From: Actinomadura harenae
Lineage (GTDB): Bacteria; Actinomycetota; Actinomycetes; Streptosporangiales; Streptosporangiaceae
NCBI RefSeq assembly: GCF_003696215.1
Contig: NZ_RFFG01000017.1
Span: 1 to 64,000 of the forward strand
DNA length: 64,000 nt
Reading direction: 5' to 3'
The position numbers and the translations under genes are program-made. Below are positions 16,660 through 26,294 of the stretch, piece after piece. Within the stretch, counting starts at the first letter, position 1. Each line of letters opens with the position of its first letter. The notes below the pieces were generated by a model. That model made no database searches, had not been told where the DNA came from, and worked only from the letters and a program-made list of their open reading frames with translations.

Positions 16660-17883
16660 TCACAGGCGGTCGAGGAGCTTCACAGCGCGGGTGACGCCGT
16701 CCTCGGCGCGGAGGCGGGCGCCCAGGTCGGCGGCGCGGGTCCTGATCGTCTCGGAGGACGTCGCCCGGCGGATCGCCTTCGCGAGGGCCGGGGCGGTCAT
16801 CGTCCGGAACGGGACGGGGGCGGGGCCCGCGCCGAGCGCCGCGACGCGTTCGGCCCAGTAGGGCTGGTCGCCGAAGAACGGCGTGACCACGGACGGGACG
16901 CCCGCGCGCAACCCGGCGGCGGTCGTCCCCGCGCCGCCGTGGTGGACGACGGCGGCCATGCGCGGGAAGAGCCACGTGTGCGGGACGTCCCGGACGGCCA
17001 GGACGTCATCGTCCGAGGTCGCGGGGTCGCCCTGGACGATGCCGCGCCGTCCGGCGAGCCGCAGCGCCGTCCGGACGGTCAGGTCGGTCATCCGCGGGTC
17101 CTTCGGGACCATGCTGCCGAATCCGACGTAGACGGGCGGCGGGCCGTCGGCGAGGAAGGCGGCGAGGTCGTCCGGCGGGGTGAAGTCCGGTTCGTCCAGC
17201 GTCCAATATCCCGTGAGATGGACGTGGGCGGGCCAGTCCGCCGGACGCGGGACGACGTGCTCGCTGAAGCAGGCGAGGACGAGCGGCTCGTCACGGGGCG
17301 CGCCGCGAAGGGGGAGCGGCGGGAGGCCCAGCGCGTCCCGCCGCCACGGGTTGAGGAACGGGCGGGAGAGCTGCCAGGCGATCTGGTCGACGGCGGCGAA
17401 GCTCGCGCGGTTGAGCGGCCCGCCGAGCGGGCGCGGGACGAACGGGTGGGGGAACGCGGCGGTCGGACGGCTCGGCTGGAAGTGGATCAGCGCCCACGGG
17501 ACGTCCAGGTGCTCGCCGAGGTGCCGGGGGAGCAGGCCGAGGGTGGGGCCGAGCAGCAGGTCGGCGTCCTTGGACCCGGCGAGGCACTCGTCCAGCAGGC
17601 GGCGCGCGGCCGGGCCGAGGATGCGCCGGAACCCGGTCAGGAAGCGCACCGGGTTCCGGCCGCCCGCGAGGAGTTCCTGGCCCTCGTCGGACGCGAGGAT
17701 CTCGGCGGGGTCGACGGTCAGCGGCGCGAGGTCGAGCCCGGAGGCGTGCGCGAGCGGCGCGTAGCGGGCGCTCGCGACGAGGCGGACGCGGTCGCCGCGC
17801 GCGGCGAGGGCGCGGCCGAGGGCGACGCACGGCTGGATGTCGCCGCGCGACCCGGCCGCGAAGATCACGACGGTCCGGCTCAT
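16660..17883 (-). CDS. UGT-like family 1 glycosyltransferase
   Basis: 407 residues, GT-B fold. The N-terminal half begins VVIFAAGSRGDIQPCVALGRALAARG, the acceptor-side signature of actinobacterial natural-product and sterol-type glucosyltransferases. The C-terminal donor domain has YVGFGSM and VVHHGGAGTTAAGLRAGVPSVV-(P)FFGDQPYWAERV. GGAG precedes ATG 17883. It follows the MFS gene by 30 bp in one operon, divergent from the PKS. It could glycosylate the PKS product; a lipid or macrolide-inactivating role is the alternative. Confidence 0.9.
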   Translation of the reverse strand: MSRTVVIFAAGSRGDIQPCVALGRALAARGDRVRLVASARYAPLAHASGLDLAPLTVDPAEILASDEGQELLAGGRNPVRFLTGFRRILGPAARRLLDECLAGSKDADLLLGPTLGLLPRHLGEHLDVPWALIHFQPSRPTAAFPHPFVPRPLGGPLNRASFAAVDQIAWQLSRPFLNPWRRDALGLPPLPLRGAPRDEPLVLACFSEHVVPRPADWPAHVHLTGYWTLDEPDFTPPDDLAAFLADGPPPVYVGFGSMVPKDPRMTDLTVRTALRLAGRRGIVQGDPATSDDDVLAVRDVPHTWLFPRMAAVVHHGGAGTTAAGLRAGVPSVVTPFFGDQPYWAERVAALGAGPAPVPFRTMTAPALAKAIRRATSSETIRTRAADLGARLRAEDGVTRAVKLLDRL

Positions 17884-17913
17884 GGACGTCTCCTCGGTCT
17901 CCCGGTCCCTGAT

Positions 17914-19515
17914 CTACCGGTGCTCGGTCTCCCAGGCGTCGCCGCGGGGGATGCGGAGCGGCCCGGTCGTCTCGCTGTCCTCGGGATCGTACGGGCGGTA
18001 CCAGCCGTCCGGTGGCGGGGGGAGGCCGCGGCGGAGGTTCTCGTCCAGGTAGGAGTGCAGCCCGGAGCGTCCGCGCCGTCCGCCGGAACCCGCCGCGACC
18101 AGCACGTCGTCCGACGCCTGTTCCGCGGCGGCGCCGTCCTTCAGTCGGTGTCGGCGCGGCAGGGTCGTGGCGCTGATGAGCCCGCCGACCGCGACGAGCG
18201 CCGCGCCGAGCAGCAGCCCGGACGCGATGCTGTGCCGGAACCGCTCCGTCGCCGCCGCCGACGCCTGCCCGGGCAGGTCCTGCACGAGGACGCCGACGAC
18301 CGCGATGCCGAACGCGCCGGACGCCTCCCGGATCACGTTGAGGATGCCGCTGGCGACCCCCGTCCGCTCCTCCGGGATGGCCTTGAGGACGTACATCGCG
18401 AGCGGCATGACCAGCGCGGATCCGGCGCCGACGGTCAGGACGCCGGGCAGCAGGTCGGTGTAGCCGTCGCCGCGCCGGACGAGCGAGAACCAGGCCATGC
18501 CGAGCGCCATCAGGCCCATGCCGGAGCCGACCGCGACACGCGGCCCGATCCGTCCGGCGAGCCAGAACGCGACCGGGGTCAGCGCCATGATCACGAACGC
18601 GGCGGGCAGCAGCACCAGGGACGACTCGAGCGCGGTGAAGCCCAGGTAGTCCTGCATGAAGGTGGCCGAGTAGAACAGCATGGCCGTGAACCCCATGCCC
18701 TGGAGCATCTGGGACACCAGGCCGCCGACGAACACCCGGTTCCGGAAGAAGCCGAGGTGGATCATCGGGTCGCGGGACCACCGCTCGACCGCGACGAAGC
18801 AGGTGAACGCGACGAGCGCGAGCGCGAACACGCCGAGCACCGGACGCGCCGTCCACCCGTCCCGCTGGACGGCCTCCAGTCCGTAGACCAGCGCGAACAG
18901 CATCGTCGCGGAGATCAGGACGCCCGGCATGTCGACCCGGGCGTCGGCGTTCTCGGCCTTGGACGTCAGCACCACGGCGCCGAGCGCGATCACCAGCACG
19001 CCGGGCACGATGTTGACGAGGAAGATCCAGCCCCAGGGCCAGTAGGTGACGATGGACGCGCCGATCGGCCCGCCGAGGGCGGTCGCGGCGCCGCCCGCGG
19101 AGACCCAGACGATCGTGCCGAGCGACCGCTGCTTGTCGGTGCGCCCGACGGTGACCATGACGAGCGTCGCGGGGAGCGCGAGCGCGGCGCCCGCGCCCTG
19201 GACGACGCGGGCGAGGATGAGGGTCCCGGCGTCCGGCGCGAGCCCGCAGACGGCGGACGCGGCGGTGAAGATCGTCATGCCCGTGGTGAAGCCGACGCGG
19301 CAGCCGTAGATGTCGGTGATCCGGCCGCCGGCGACCATCAGGCACGAGAACATCAGCATGTAGCCGGTCGTGACCCACTCGCCGGCCGAGCCGGACATCC
19401 CGAGGTCGCGGCGGATCGTGGGGATCGCCTGGATGACCACCGTGTTGTCCATGGTGGTCATGAAGGCGCTCACCGCGACGACGAGCAGTGCCCACCGGTA
19501 TCGTCCTCGGGTCAC
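17914..19515 (-). CDS. DHA2-family MFS exporter (14 TM)
   Basis: 533 residues from GTG 19515, preceded by AGGGGG; a TTG at 19563 would add 16 residues. The protein starts with the DHA2 motif FMTTMDNTVVIQAIPTIRRDLG, has RITDIYGCRVGFTTG (motif A) and LARVVQGAGAALALP (motif C region), and 14 predicted TM segments up to about residue 430, then a polar cytoplasmic tail of about 95 residues rich in Arg/Gly/Pro. It leads the MFS-glycosyltransferase operon that faces the PKS gene across a 237-bp promoter region, so it may export the PKS product or protect the producer. Confidence 0.9.
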   Translation of the reverse strand: MTRGRYRWALLVVAVSAFMTTMDNTVVIQAIPTIRRDLGMSGSAGEWVTTGYMLMFSCLMVAGGRITDIYGCRVGFTTGMTIFTAASAVCGLAPDAGTLILARVVQGAGAALALPATLVMVTVGRTDKQRSLGTIVWVSAGGAATALGGPIGASIVTYWPWGWIFLVNIVPGVLVIALGAVVLTSKAENADARVDMPGVLISATMLFALVYGLEAVQRDGWTARPVLGVFALALVAFTCFVAVERWSRDPMIHLGFFRNRVFVGGLVSQMLQGMGFTAMLFYSATFMQDYLGFTALESSLVLLPAAFVIMALTPVAFWLAGRIGPRVAVGSGMGLMALGMAWFSLVRRGDGYTDLLPGVLTVGAGSALVMPLAMYVLKAIPEERTGVASGILNVIREASGAFGIAVVGVLVQDLPGQASAAATERFRHSIASGLLLGAALVAVGGLISATTLPRRHRLKDGAAAEQASDDVLVAAGSGGRRGRSGLHSYLDENLRRGLPPPPDGWYRPYDPEDSETTGPLRIPRGDAWETEHR

Positions 19516-19620
19516 GTGGCTCGCCGCTTCCCCCTGTTGAGCGTGAGTGGTAGTGCTGCCCAACTATCCCATCAGGGCACTTCGCTTGCCAGGGGCCCCC
19601 GGGATCGCCCGCCGGAGGGT

Positions 19621-19640
19621 CTTGTCATCGGCGTGACAAG
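19621..19640. promoter_or_regulatory. Palindromic operator TTGTCA-N6-TGACAA between MFS and PKS genes
   Basis: CTTGTCATCGGCGTGACAAG is a 20-bp inverted repeat with a six-base centre (CG/CG inner pairs also match). It lies 113 bp before the PKS start and about 105 bp from the MFS start, where one protein could control both directions. The only other copy that I found is at 1038-1058 before the FAAL operon. Confidence 0.62.
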
Positions 19641-19752
19641 TGGCCCCTGAGAAAAGTGGCCTGTGTGCGCATCGTGAGACGGTCGAAATAGGACATCGTG
19701 GACCTCCTCCGTGCCGCACGAACGATCCCGCGTTATTGGGGGAACCCCGCAG

Positions 19753-22700
19753 ATGCACTCCCGTGAGGGGATCGGCGAGGACGCGATCCGCCGGTACCTG
19801 GTCGAGCAGATCGCGCGCCGGTCCCGCGTCGAACCCTCCGAGGTGGATCCGGACCGTCCGCTGGAGGAGTTCGGACTCGCCTCCCGCGACGCCGTCGCGG
19901 TCGCGGGGGAGCTGGAGCAGCTTCTCGGGCGTGCGCTTCCCGCGACCCTGGTGTGGGAGCACCCCACGATCAACCGGCTGTCCGCCGCGCTCGCGAACGG
20001 CGCCGACCTCGTGGTCCCCGCCGCGACGCCCGCGCCGGTCGCCCGGGTCCGTGAGGACGAGCCGATCGCGGTGGTCGGCGTCGGGCTGCGGATGCCCGGC
20101 GGCGGCGAGCGCGACCTGACCGGCGCGGACGACTTCTGGCGGTTCCTCCTCGACCGCGGGGACGGCGTCAGCGAGGTCCCGGGCGGCCGCTGGGACCCGT
20201 TCGACGACGGATCGCCCGAGGTCGGCGACCTGCTCGCCCGGACGACCCGGCTCGGCGGCTTCCTCTCCGACATCGCCGGGTTCGACGCGGAGTTCTTCGG
20301 GATCACGCCGCGCGAGGCCGCCGTCATGGACCCGCAGCAGCGGCTCGTCCTCGAGGTGGCGTGGGAGGCGTTCGAGCACGCGGGCCTCGCGCCCGCCGCG
20401 CTGCGCGGCACCCGGACCGGCGTGTTCGTCGGCGTCTCCGCGCCCGAGTACGCCGCGTTCACCGCGTCCGACCTGGCGGCGCTGGAGCCGTTCACCGCGA
20501 CCGGCGCGGCGCTGAGCGTGATCGCCGGGCGCCTCTCCTACCTGCTGGACCTGCGCGGGCCGTCCATGATCGTGGACACCGCGTGCTCGTCGTCGCTGGT
20601 CAGCACGCATCTGGCCGTCCAGGCGCTGCGCAGTGGCGAGGCGGACGTGGCGCTCGCGTCCGGCGTGAACGTGCTGCTGTCGCCGACCGTGACGATGACC
20701 TTCGACCTGGCGGGCGGGACGGCGTCCGACGGGCACTGCAAGGCGTTCGACGCGAGCGCGGACGGCATGGTCCGCGCCGAGGGGTGCGGCGCGGTCGTCC
20801 TGAAGCGGCTCGCGGACGCCGAGCGCGACGGCGACCGGGTGCTCGCGGTGGTCCGCGGCACCGGCGTGAACTCCGACGGGCGCTCGAACGGCCTGGTCGC
20901 GCCGAACTCCGAGGCGCAGAAGGCGCTGCTGCGCGACGTGTACGCGACCGCCGGGATCGACACCCGCGAGGTCGACTACGTCGAGGCGCACGGGACGGGC
21001 ACGTTCCTCGGCGACCCGATCGAGGCGCGCGCGCTCGGCGAGGTGCTGGGCGTGGGACGCGACGCCGACCGGCCGCTGCTGATCGGCTCGGTGAAGTCGA
21101 ACCTCGGGCACATGGAGGCGGCGGCGGGCGTCGCGGGGCTGGTCAAGGCCGTCCTCGCGCTGCACCACGGGGTGATCCCGCCGTCCGCGCACTACAAGGA
21201 GCCGAACCCGCACATCCCGTTCGACGACCTGCGGCTCGCGGTCGTCGCGGAGGAGACGCCGTGGCCGCGGCGCGGTCACGCGCGCCGGGCGGGCGTCTCG
21301 GGCTTCGGCTTCGGCGGGACGAACGCGCACGTCCTCCTGGAGGAGGCCCCGGCCGCCGAGGTCGCGCGCGAGGACGTTCCGGTTCGCATCTATCCGCTGT
21401 CCGACACGTCCGATGAGCGGGTCCGCGCGTACGCGGCCGAGCTGCTCACCTGGCTCGACGGCCAGGACGCCCAGGACGCCCACGACGCGGACCTGGGCGG
21501 ACGTCGCGTCGCGGACGCCGATCTCGCGCGGACGCTGCGCCGCCGCGACGGACGCGGACGGGCCCGCGCCGCCGTCGCCGCCCGCGACCGCGCCGGGCTG
21601 GTCGACGGCCTGCGGGCGCTGGTCGACGGCCGTCCACACCCGGGGCTGGTCAGCGGCACGGCCGTCGGCGTTCCGGGACGTCCGGTCTGGGTGTTCTCCG
21701 GGTACGGCGCGCAACGGGCCGGCATGGCGCAGCGGCTCCTGGAGGAGGAGCCCGCGTTCGCCGAGGCCATCGACGACCTGGACGCGTTGTTCGCCGAGGA
21801 GGGCGGGCCCGAGCTGTGGGCCGTCCTGGAGGAGGGCGAGCCGGTCGAGGGCGGCCCGGCCGCCACGATGCCGCTGCTGTTCGCGATCCAGATCGGCCTC
21901 GCGCGCATGTGGGCGGCGTACGGCGTCACGCCCGGCGCGGTCGTCGGGCACTCGATGGGCGAGGTCGCGGCGGCCGTCGTCGCCGGAAAGCTGTCCCTCG
22001 CGGACGGCGTCAGGGTCATCTGCCGCCGCTCGCGCCTGCTGGACCGGCTGATCGGCGGGGGCGCGATGGCCGTGCTCGGCGCGTCCGCCGCCGACGTCGC
22101 CCGCCTCGCGGACGGCCTGGACGAGGTGTACGCGGCCGTCCACTCCTCGCCGAAGCAGACCGTCGTCACGGGCGACGCCGCGCAGGTCGCCGAGGTCGTG
22201 AGGCGCGCCGAGGCCGAGGGCCGCCTCGCCCGGACGATCAAGGCCGAGGGCGCGGGCCACTCCCCGCAGGTCGACCCGCTCCTGCCCGACCTGCGCGACG
22301 CGCTCGCCGAGATCGGCGCGAAGCCCGGGACCCCGCTCGCGGACGGCGTCCGCCTCTACACGACCGCGCTCGACGACCCGCGCGCCGACGTCCCGATGGA
22401 CGCCGAGTACTGGGCGCACAACCTGCGCAACCCGGTGCGTCTCACCGACGCCATCGCGGCGGCCGCCGACGACGGCCACCGGACGTTCATCGAGGTCAAC
22501 GCCCACCCGATCCTCTCCCACGCCGTCGGCGAGACCCTGGACGGCGTCGGCGCGTTCGTCACGCACACGCTGAAGCGCGCCCCCAGGGGCCAGGAGACCG
22601 ACGACACCCTGACCTTCCACGCGCGGCTCGCCGGACTCGCCGCGCACGGCCACGCCATCACGACGCCCGGGGGCGGCGCGATCGCGGACGTGCCGTCGGC

Positions 22701-25700
22701 GTCCTGGCGGCACGAACGTCACTGGATCGACACCTCGCGCCGCGGACGCGGCGCCGGGCGGGACGAGCACCCGCTGCTCGGCGCGCACGTCGAACTCCCC
22801 GGCGAGGACCGGCACGCCTGGCGCGCCGACGTCGGCACCGCCGCCCAGCCGTGGATCACGCCGACGCAGGGACTGAGCCTGCTGCCGCCCGCCGCGTTCG
22901 CGGAGATGGCGCTCGCCGCCGGAGCCGAGGCGCTCGGCGTCGAGTCGGTGCGTGTCAACAGCCTGTGGATAGAGCGGCCGCTCGCGCTCGACGCGTCCAC
23001 GACCGTCACGACCACGTTCGGCGAGGACGAGCAGCGCGTCGAGATCCACGCCCTCACCCCCGCCGGAACCTGGACCCGCCTGGCCAGCGCCGACGTCGGC
23101 GAGGACCACCACGCGCCCGCGTCCCCCCTGGACGGCCCGGCCACCGAGATCGCGGCCGCGCAGCGCGGAAGCCGCCACTACCGGCTGCACCCGGAGGTCT
23201 TCGAACGCGCGCTCGCCGTCCTCTACGCCGAGGCGGGCGGGGACGCGCTCGTCGAGACGATCGGCAGCCTGCGCGTCCACGGGCCGACGCACCGGGGCGG
23301 CCACGTCCGCGCCACGGTCGACGGCGACCAGGGCGACCTGCGGATCCTCGGCCCGGACGGTCAGGTGCTCGTCGAGGCCACGGGCATCACGCTGCGCCGC
23401 GCCGACCGCGCCGGCCTGCCCGTCCCGCTCGCGGACAAGCTGGCCGAGGTCGTCTGGGACGCGTCGGAAACCCCCGAAGCGGTCGTGTCCGAAGCGTCCT
23501 GGTCGCTGCTCGCCGACGACACCGACCCCTTCGCCACGGACGTCGCCGACGAGCTGAACCGCCGGGGCCAGACCGTCACACGTCAGCCTCTCGACGCTGT
23601 TCCGTCCGCTGACGTGCACGGTGTCGTGCTGCTGGCGGGCGACCTCGCCGACGAGGAGCTCGTGCTGGCCGTCGCGCGCACGTCCGTCGCGATGCAGGAC
23701 GGCCCGCGCCTCTACGTCGCCACCCGCGACGCGCTGCCCGTCCTGCCCGGTGAAGCCGGGAAGCTCCGGCAGGCGCACGTTCGCGCGCTCACCCGCGTCC
23801 TGGCGTTCGAGCGGACCGTCCAGCGCGCCACCGTCGTGGACGCCGCCCGCGCGGAAGACCTGGTCACCGAACTCCTCGCGGACACCCCGTCCCGCGAGAC
23901 CGCCTACCGCGACGGCACCCGCCGCACCGCCCGCCTCGACCGCGCGCGGCTCCCCGCCCACCCGGCGGGCGACACGGGCGACACGGGCGCGACGGGCGAC
24001 TCCCACGCCGGTTCCGGTGACTCCGCCAGGGCGGACGCGCGCGCGGTGACACGGAAGCGGCGGCGGGTCGTCCGGCGGGGCGGCGCGTATGTCATCACCG
24101 GCGGTTACGGCGGGATCGGGCTGGTCACGGCGCGTCTGCTCGCCGAGCGCGGGGCCGCGCGGATCGTGCTTTCCGGACGGTCCGGGCCGTCCGCCGACGC
24201 CGAGAAGGCGATCGCGCGGATGCGCGAGGACGGCGTGGACGTCGGCGTCGTCCTCGGCGACATCGCCGAGCCCGGCGTCGCCGAGCGGCTCGTCGAGGCC
24301 GCGCGCGAGGGCGGGGCCACGCTGCGAGGGATCGTGCACGGCGCGGGCGCGATCGACGACCGCATGCTCGCCGACCTCGGCCCGGACGACCTGCACCGCG
24401 TGTGGGGGGCGAAGGTGGACGGCGCGCGGGCGCTGTCCGAGGCCACCTGGGACGCCGAACTCGACTGGTTCGTCCTGCACTCGTCGGCCGCCGCGCTGCT
24501 CGGCTCGCCGGGGCAGGCCGCCTACGCCGCCGCGAACGCCGCGCTGGACGCGCTCGCCGCGCACCGCCGCGCGCACGGACGTCCCGCCACGTCGATCGGC
24601 TGGGGCACGTGGTCCCAGGTCGGCGGGGCCGCGGACCTCCGGGTCGCAGTGATCGAGCCGATCACGCCGGACGAGGGCGCGGAGGCCCTGGAGGCGCTGC
24701 TCGCCGCCGACGCGACCCTCGCGGGCGTGCTGCGGTTCGACCCGTCCGCCGCCGTGGGCCTGTTCCCCGAGATCACGAAGATGCCGTACTTCGCGGCGCT
24801 CACCGAGGCCGCGGAGGGCCAGGTCGTCGACGCGGGCGACTGGCCGGGGATCGAGGCCGTGCGGGCGCTGCCCCCGGACGAGGCGCGCGCCCGGATCGCC
24901 GCGCAGGTCAGGTGGCGGATCGCGTCCGTGCTGGGCTTCGCGCCCGACCGGCTCGACCCGTCCGTGCCGCTCACCGACCTCGGGCTGGACTCGCTGGTCG
25001 CCGTCCGGATCAAGAGCGGCGTCGAGCACGACCTGGGGCTGACCGTCCCGGCGTCGGTGCTGCTCAAGGGCGCCTCGGTGGACGTGTTCGAGGAGTGGGC
25101 CGCCGAGGAGCTCGGCCTCGCCGGCGCTTCGGCGCCCACCACGACGACCGCCGTGTCGAACGCGGTGTCCAATGCGGAGTTCGGGTACGTGATGGCGCGC
25201 GACGCCGCCGAGCGCCTGGCCGTCCGGTTCTTCGAGGACGTCCTCGGCCTCGACCGCGTCTCCGTCGTCGCCGACTTCCACGCCGACCTCGGCGGCACGG
25301 CCGAGCAGGCCGACCAGGTCGTGGCCCTGCTGCTGAAGGAGCTGGGCGGGGAGGCCACGCGCGGCGAGCTGTTCGCGACGCCGACGGCCGAGAACGTCGC
25401 CGAGTACATCCGGGCCGCGGACGAGGAGGCCGCGCGGCAGATCGTCCGGCCGCTGAAGCCGTCCGGGGACCGGCGGCCGCTCTTCATCGCGCACCCGGCG
25501 GGCGGCACCACCGCCTGCTACCGGCAGCTCATCGACCTGCTCGGCGACGACCAGCCGGTGTACGGGCTCGAGCGGTTCGACGACGCGCCCTCGGTCGAGG
25601 AGCGCGCGGCACGCTATGCCGAGCAGATCGTCGAGGTCCAGCCGGAGGGCGCGTTCCGCCTGGCCGGATGGTCGTTCGGCGGCGTCCTGGCGTACGAGAC

Positions 25701-26274
25701 CGCGCGGCGGCTCCGCGAGGCCGGACGCGAGGTCGAGTTCGTCGCGCTGTTCGACGCGGGCCTGCCGCTGCCCGTGGACGACGAGTCCGACACCCTCGCC
25801 CGCCGGTTCGCCGCGTTCACCGACTACATCAACGAGACCTACGACCTGGACGTGGCGCTCACCTACGAGGAGCTGTCCGGGCTGCCCGAGGAGCAGCAGT
25901 TCGCGCTGGTCATGGAGCGCGCGGCGCCGCTCGCCGAGCTGATCCCGCCGGCCGCGCTGCACCACCAGCTCACCTCGCACCAGGACACCCGGTCCCTCGA
26001 GGCGTACGAGCCCCGGCCCTACGACGGCCGTGTCATCCTCTACTACGCGCCCGAGGAGACCCCCTGGGCCGTGAAGGACGCCCGGTACGTCCTGGACGGG
26101 ACGAACGGGTTCGGCCCGCTCTGTCCCGCCCTGGAGAAGGTCGTGATCCCCGGCGTGCACCACCTGAACCTGCTCGACCCGCCCGGCGTGGAGATCCTCG
26201 CAGCCCACCTGGACGGCCGACTCGCCGCCGACACGGCTTCGGACGGCTCGGCGGCCCTGTCTCCGGCCCACTGA
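19753..26274 (+). CDS. Modular type I PKS: ACP-KS-AT-DH*-KR-ACP-ACP*-TE
   Basis: 2173 residues. ACP1 (about 10-80, phosphopantetheine Ser44 in EEFGLASRD). KS (about 102-530) with Cys278 in DTACSSS, His413 in EAHGTGT and His453 in SNLGHMEAA. AT (about 645-950) with GHSMG Ser734 and GAGH 833-836 where malonyl ATs have HAFH and methylmalonyl ATs YASH. DH-like region (about 1005-1290) in which the HxxxGxxxxP His is Thr1036 and the second-half Asp is Glu1151. KR (about 1440-1640) with GGYGGIG, Ser1577/1578, Tyr1591 and an IDD motif. ACP2 Ser1747 in LGLDSL. A further carrier-like domain (about 1815-1890) where DLGG is followed by TAEQ and no Ser. TE (about 1908-2150) with GWSFGG Ser1974. A carrier before the KS plus a C-terminal TE resembles Pks13. 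I chose ATG 19753 over GTG 19711. The CCR gene follows after 20 bp. Confidence 0.93.
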   Translation: MHSREGIGEDAIRRYLVEQIARRSRVEPSEVDPDRPLEEFGLASRDAVAVAGELEQLLGRALPATLVWEHPTINRLSAALANGADLVVPAATPAPVARVREDEPIAVVGVGLRMPGGGERDLTGADDFWRFLLDRGDGVSEVPGGRWDPFDDGSPEVGDLLARTTRLGGFLSDIAGFDAEFFGITPREAAVMDPQQRLVLEVAWEAFEHAGLAPAALRGTRTGVFVGVSAPEYAAFTASDLAALEPFTATGAALSVIAGRLSYLLDLRGPSMIVDTACSSSLVSTHLAVQALRSGEADVALASGVNVLLSPTVTMTFDLAGGTASDGHCKAFDASADGMVRAEGCGAVVLKRLADAERDGDRVLAVVRGTGVNSDGRSNGLVAPNSEAQKALLRDVYATAGIDTREVDYVEAHGTGTFLGDPIEARALGEVLGVGRDADRPLLIGSVKSNLGHMEAAAGVAGLVKAVLALHHGVIPPSAHYKEPNPHIPFDDLRLAVVAEETPWPRRGHARRAGVSGFGFGGTNAHVLLEEAPAAEVAREDVPVRIYPLSDTSDERVRAYAAELLTWLDGQDAQDAHDADLGGRRVADADLARTLRRRDGRGRARAAVAARDRAGLVDGLRALVDGRPHPGLVSGTAVGVPGRPVWVFSGYGAQRAGMAQRLLEEEPAFAEAIDDLDALFAEEGGPELWAVLEEGEPVEGGPAATMPLLFAIQIGLARMWAAYGVTPGAVVGHSMGEVAAAVVAGKLSLADGVRVICRRSRLLDRLIGGGAMAVLGASAADVARLADGLDEVYAAVHSSPKQTVVTGDAAQVAEVVRRAEAEGRLARTIKAEGAGHSPQVDPLLPDLRDALAEIGAKPGTPLADGVRLYTTALDDPRADVPMDAEYWAHNLRNPVRLTDAIAAAADDGHRTFIEVNAHPILSHAVGETLDGVGAFVTHTLKRAPRGQETDDTLTFHARLAGLAAHGHAITTPGGGAIADVPSASWRHERHWIDTSRRGRGAGRDEHPLLGAHVELPGEDRHAWRADVGTAAQPWITPTQGLSLLPPAAFAEMALAAGAEALGVESVRVNSLWIERPLALDASTTVTTTFGEDEQRVEIHALTPAGTWTRLASADVGEDHHAPASPLDGPATEIAAAQRGSRHYRLHPEVFERALAVLYAEAGGDALVETIGSLRVHGPTHRGGHVRATVDGDQGDLRILGPDGQVLVEATGITLRRADRAGLPVPLADKLAEVVWDASETPEAVVSEASWSLLADDTDPFATDVADELNRRGQTVTRQPLDAVPSADVHGVVLLAGDLADEELVLAVARTSVAMQDGPRLYVATRDALPVLPGEAGKLRQAHVRALTRVLAFERTVQRATVVDAARAEDLVTELLADTPSRETAYRDGTRRTARLDRARLPAHPAGDTGDTGATGDSHAGSGDSARADARAVTRKRRRVVRRGGAYVITGGYGGIGLVTARLLAERGAARIVLSGRSGPSADAEKAIARMREDGVDVGVVLGDIAEPGVAERLVEAAREGGATLRGIVHGAGAIDDRMLADLGPDDLHRVWGAKVDGARALSEATWDAELDWFVLHSSAAALLGSPGQAAYAAANAALDALAAHRRAHGRPATSIGWGTWSQVGGAADLRVAVIEPITPDEGAEALEALLAADATLAGVLRFDPSAAVGLFPEITKMPYFAALTEAAEGQVVDAGDWPGIEAVRALPPDEARARIAAQVRWRIASVLGFAPDRLDPSVPLTDLGLDSLVAVRIKSGVEHDLGLTVPASVLLKGASVDVFEEWAAEELGLAGASAPTTTTAVSNAVSNAEFGYVMARDAAERLAVRFFEDVLGLDRVSVVADFHADLGGTAEQADQVVALLLKELGGEATRGELFATPTAENVAEYIRAADEEAARQIVRPLKPSGDRRPLFIAHPAGGTTACYRQLIDLLGDDQPVYGLERFDDAPSVEERAARYAEQIVEVQPEGAFRLAGWSFGGVLAYETARRLREAGREVEFVALFDAGLPLPVDDESDTLARRFAAFTDYINETYDLDVALTYEELSGLPEEQQFALVMERAAPLAELIPPAALHHQLTSHQDTRSLEAYEPRPYDGRVILYYAPEETPWAVKDARYVLDGTNGFGPLCPALEKVVIPGVHHLNLLDPPGVEILAAHLDGRLAADTASDGSAALSPAH

Positions 26275-26294
26275 TCCCGCGGAGGAATCCCCCC

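Noticed and set aside
16651-19650. Continuation of the P-type ATPase stump frame on the plus strand
   Set aside because: Only about 65 residues at the start resemble a protein; the rest is antisense of the glycosyltransferase and MFS genes.
19564-26271. Open frame of over 2200 codons opposite the PKS
   Set aside because: Same artefact: antisense of PKS codons with GC-rich third positions; low-complexity Arg/Gly/Asp sequence.
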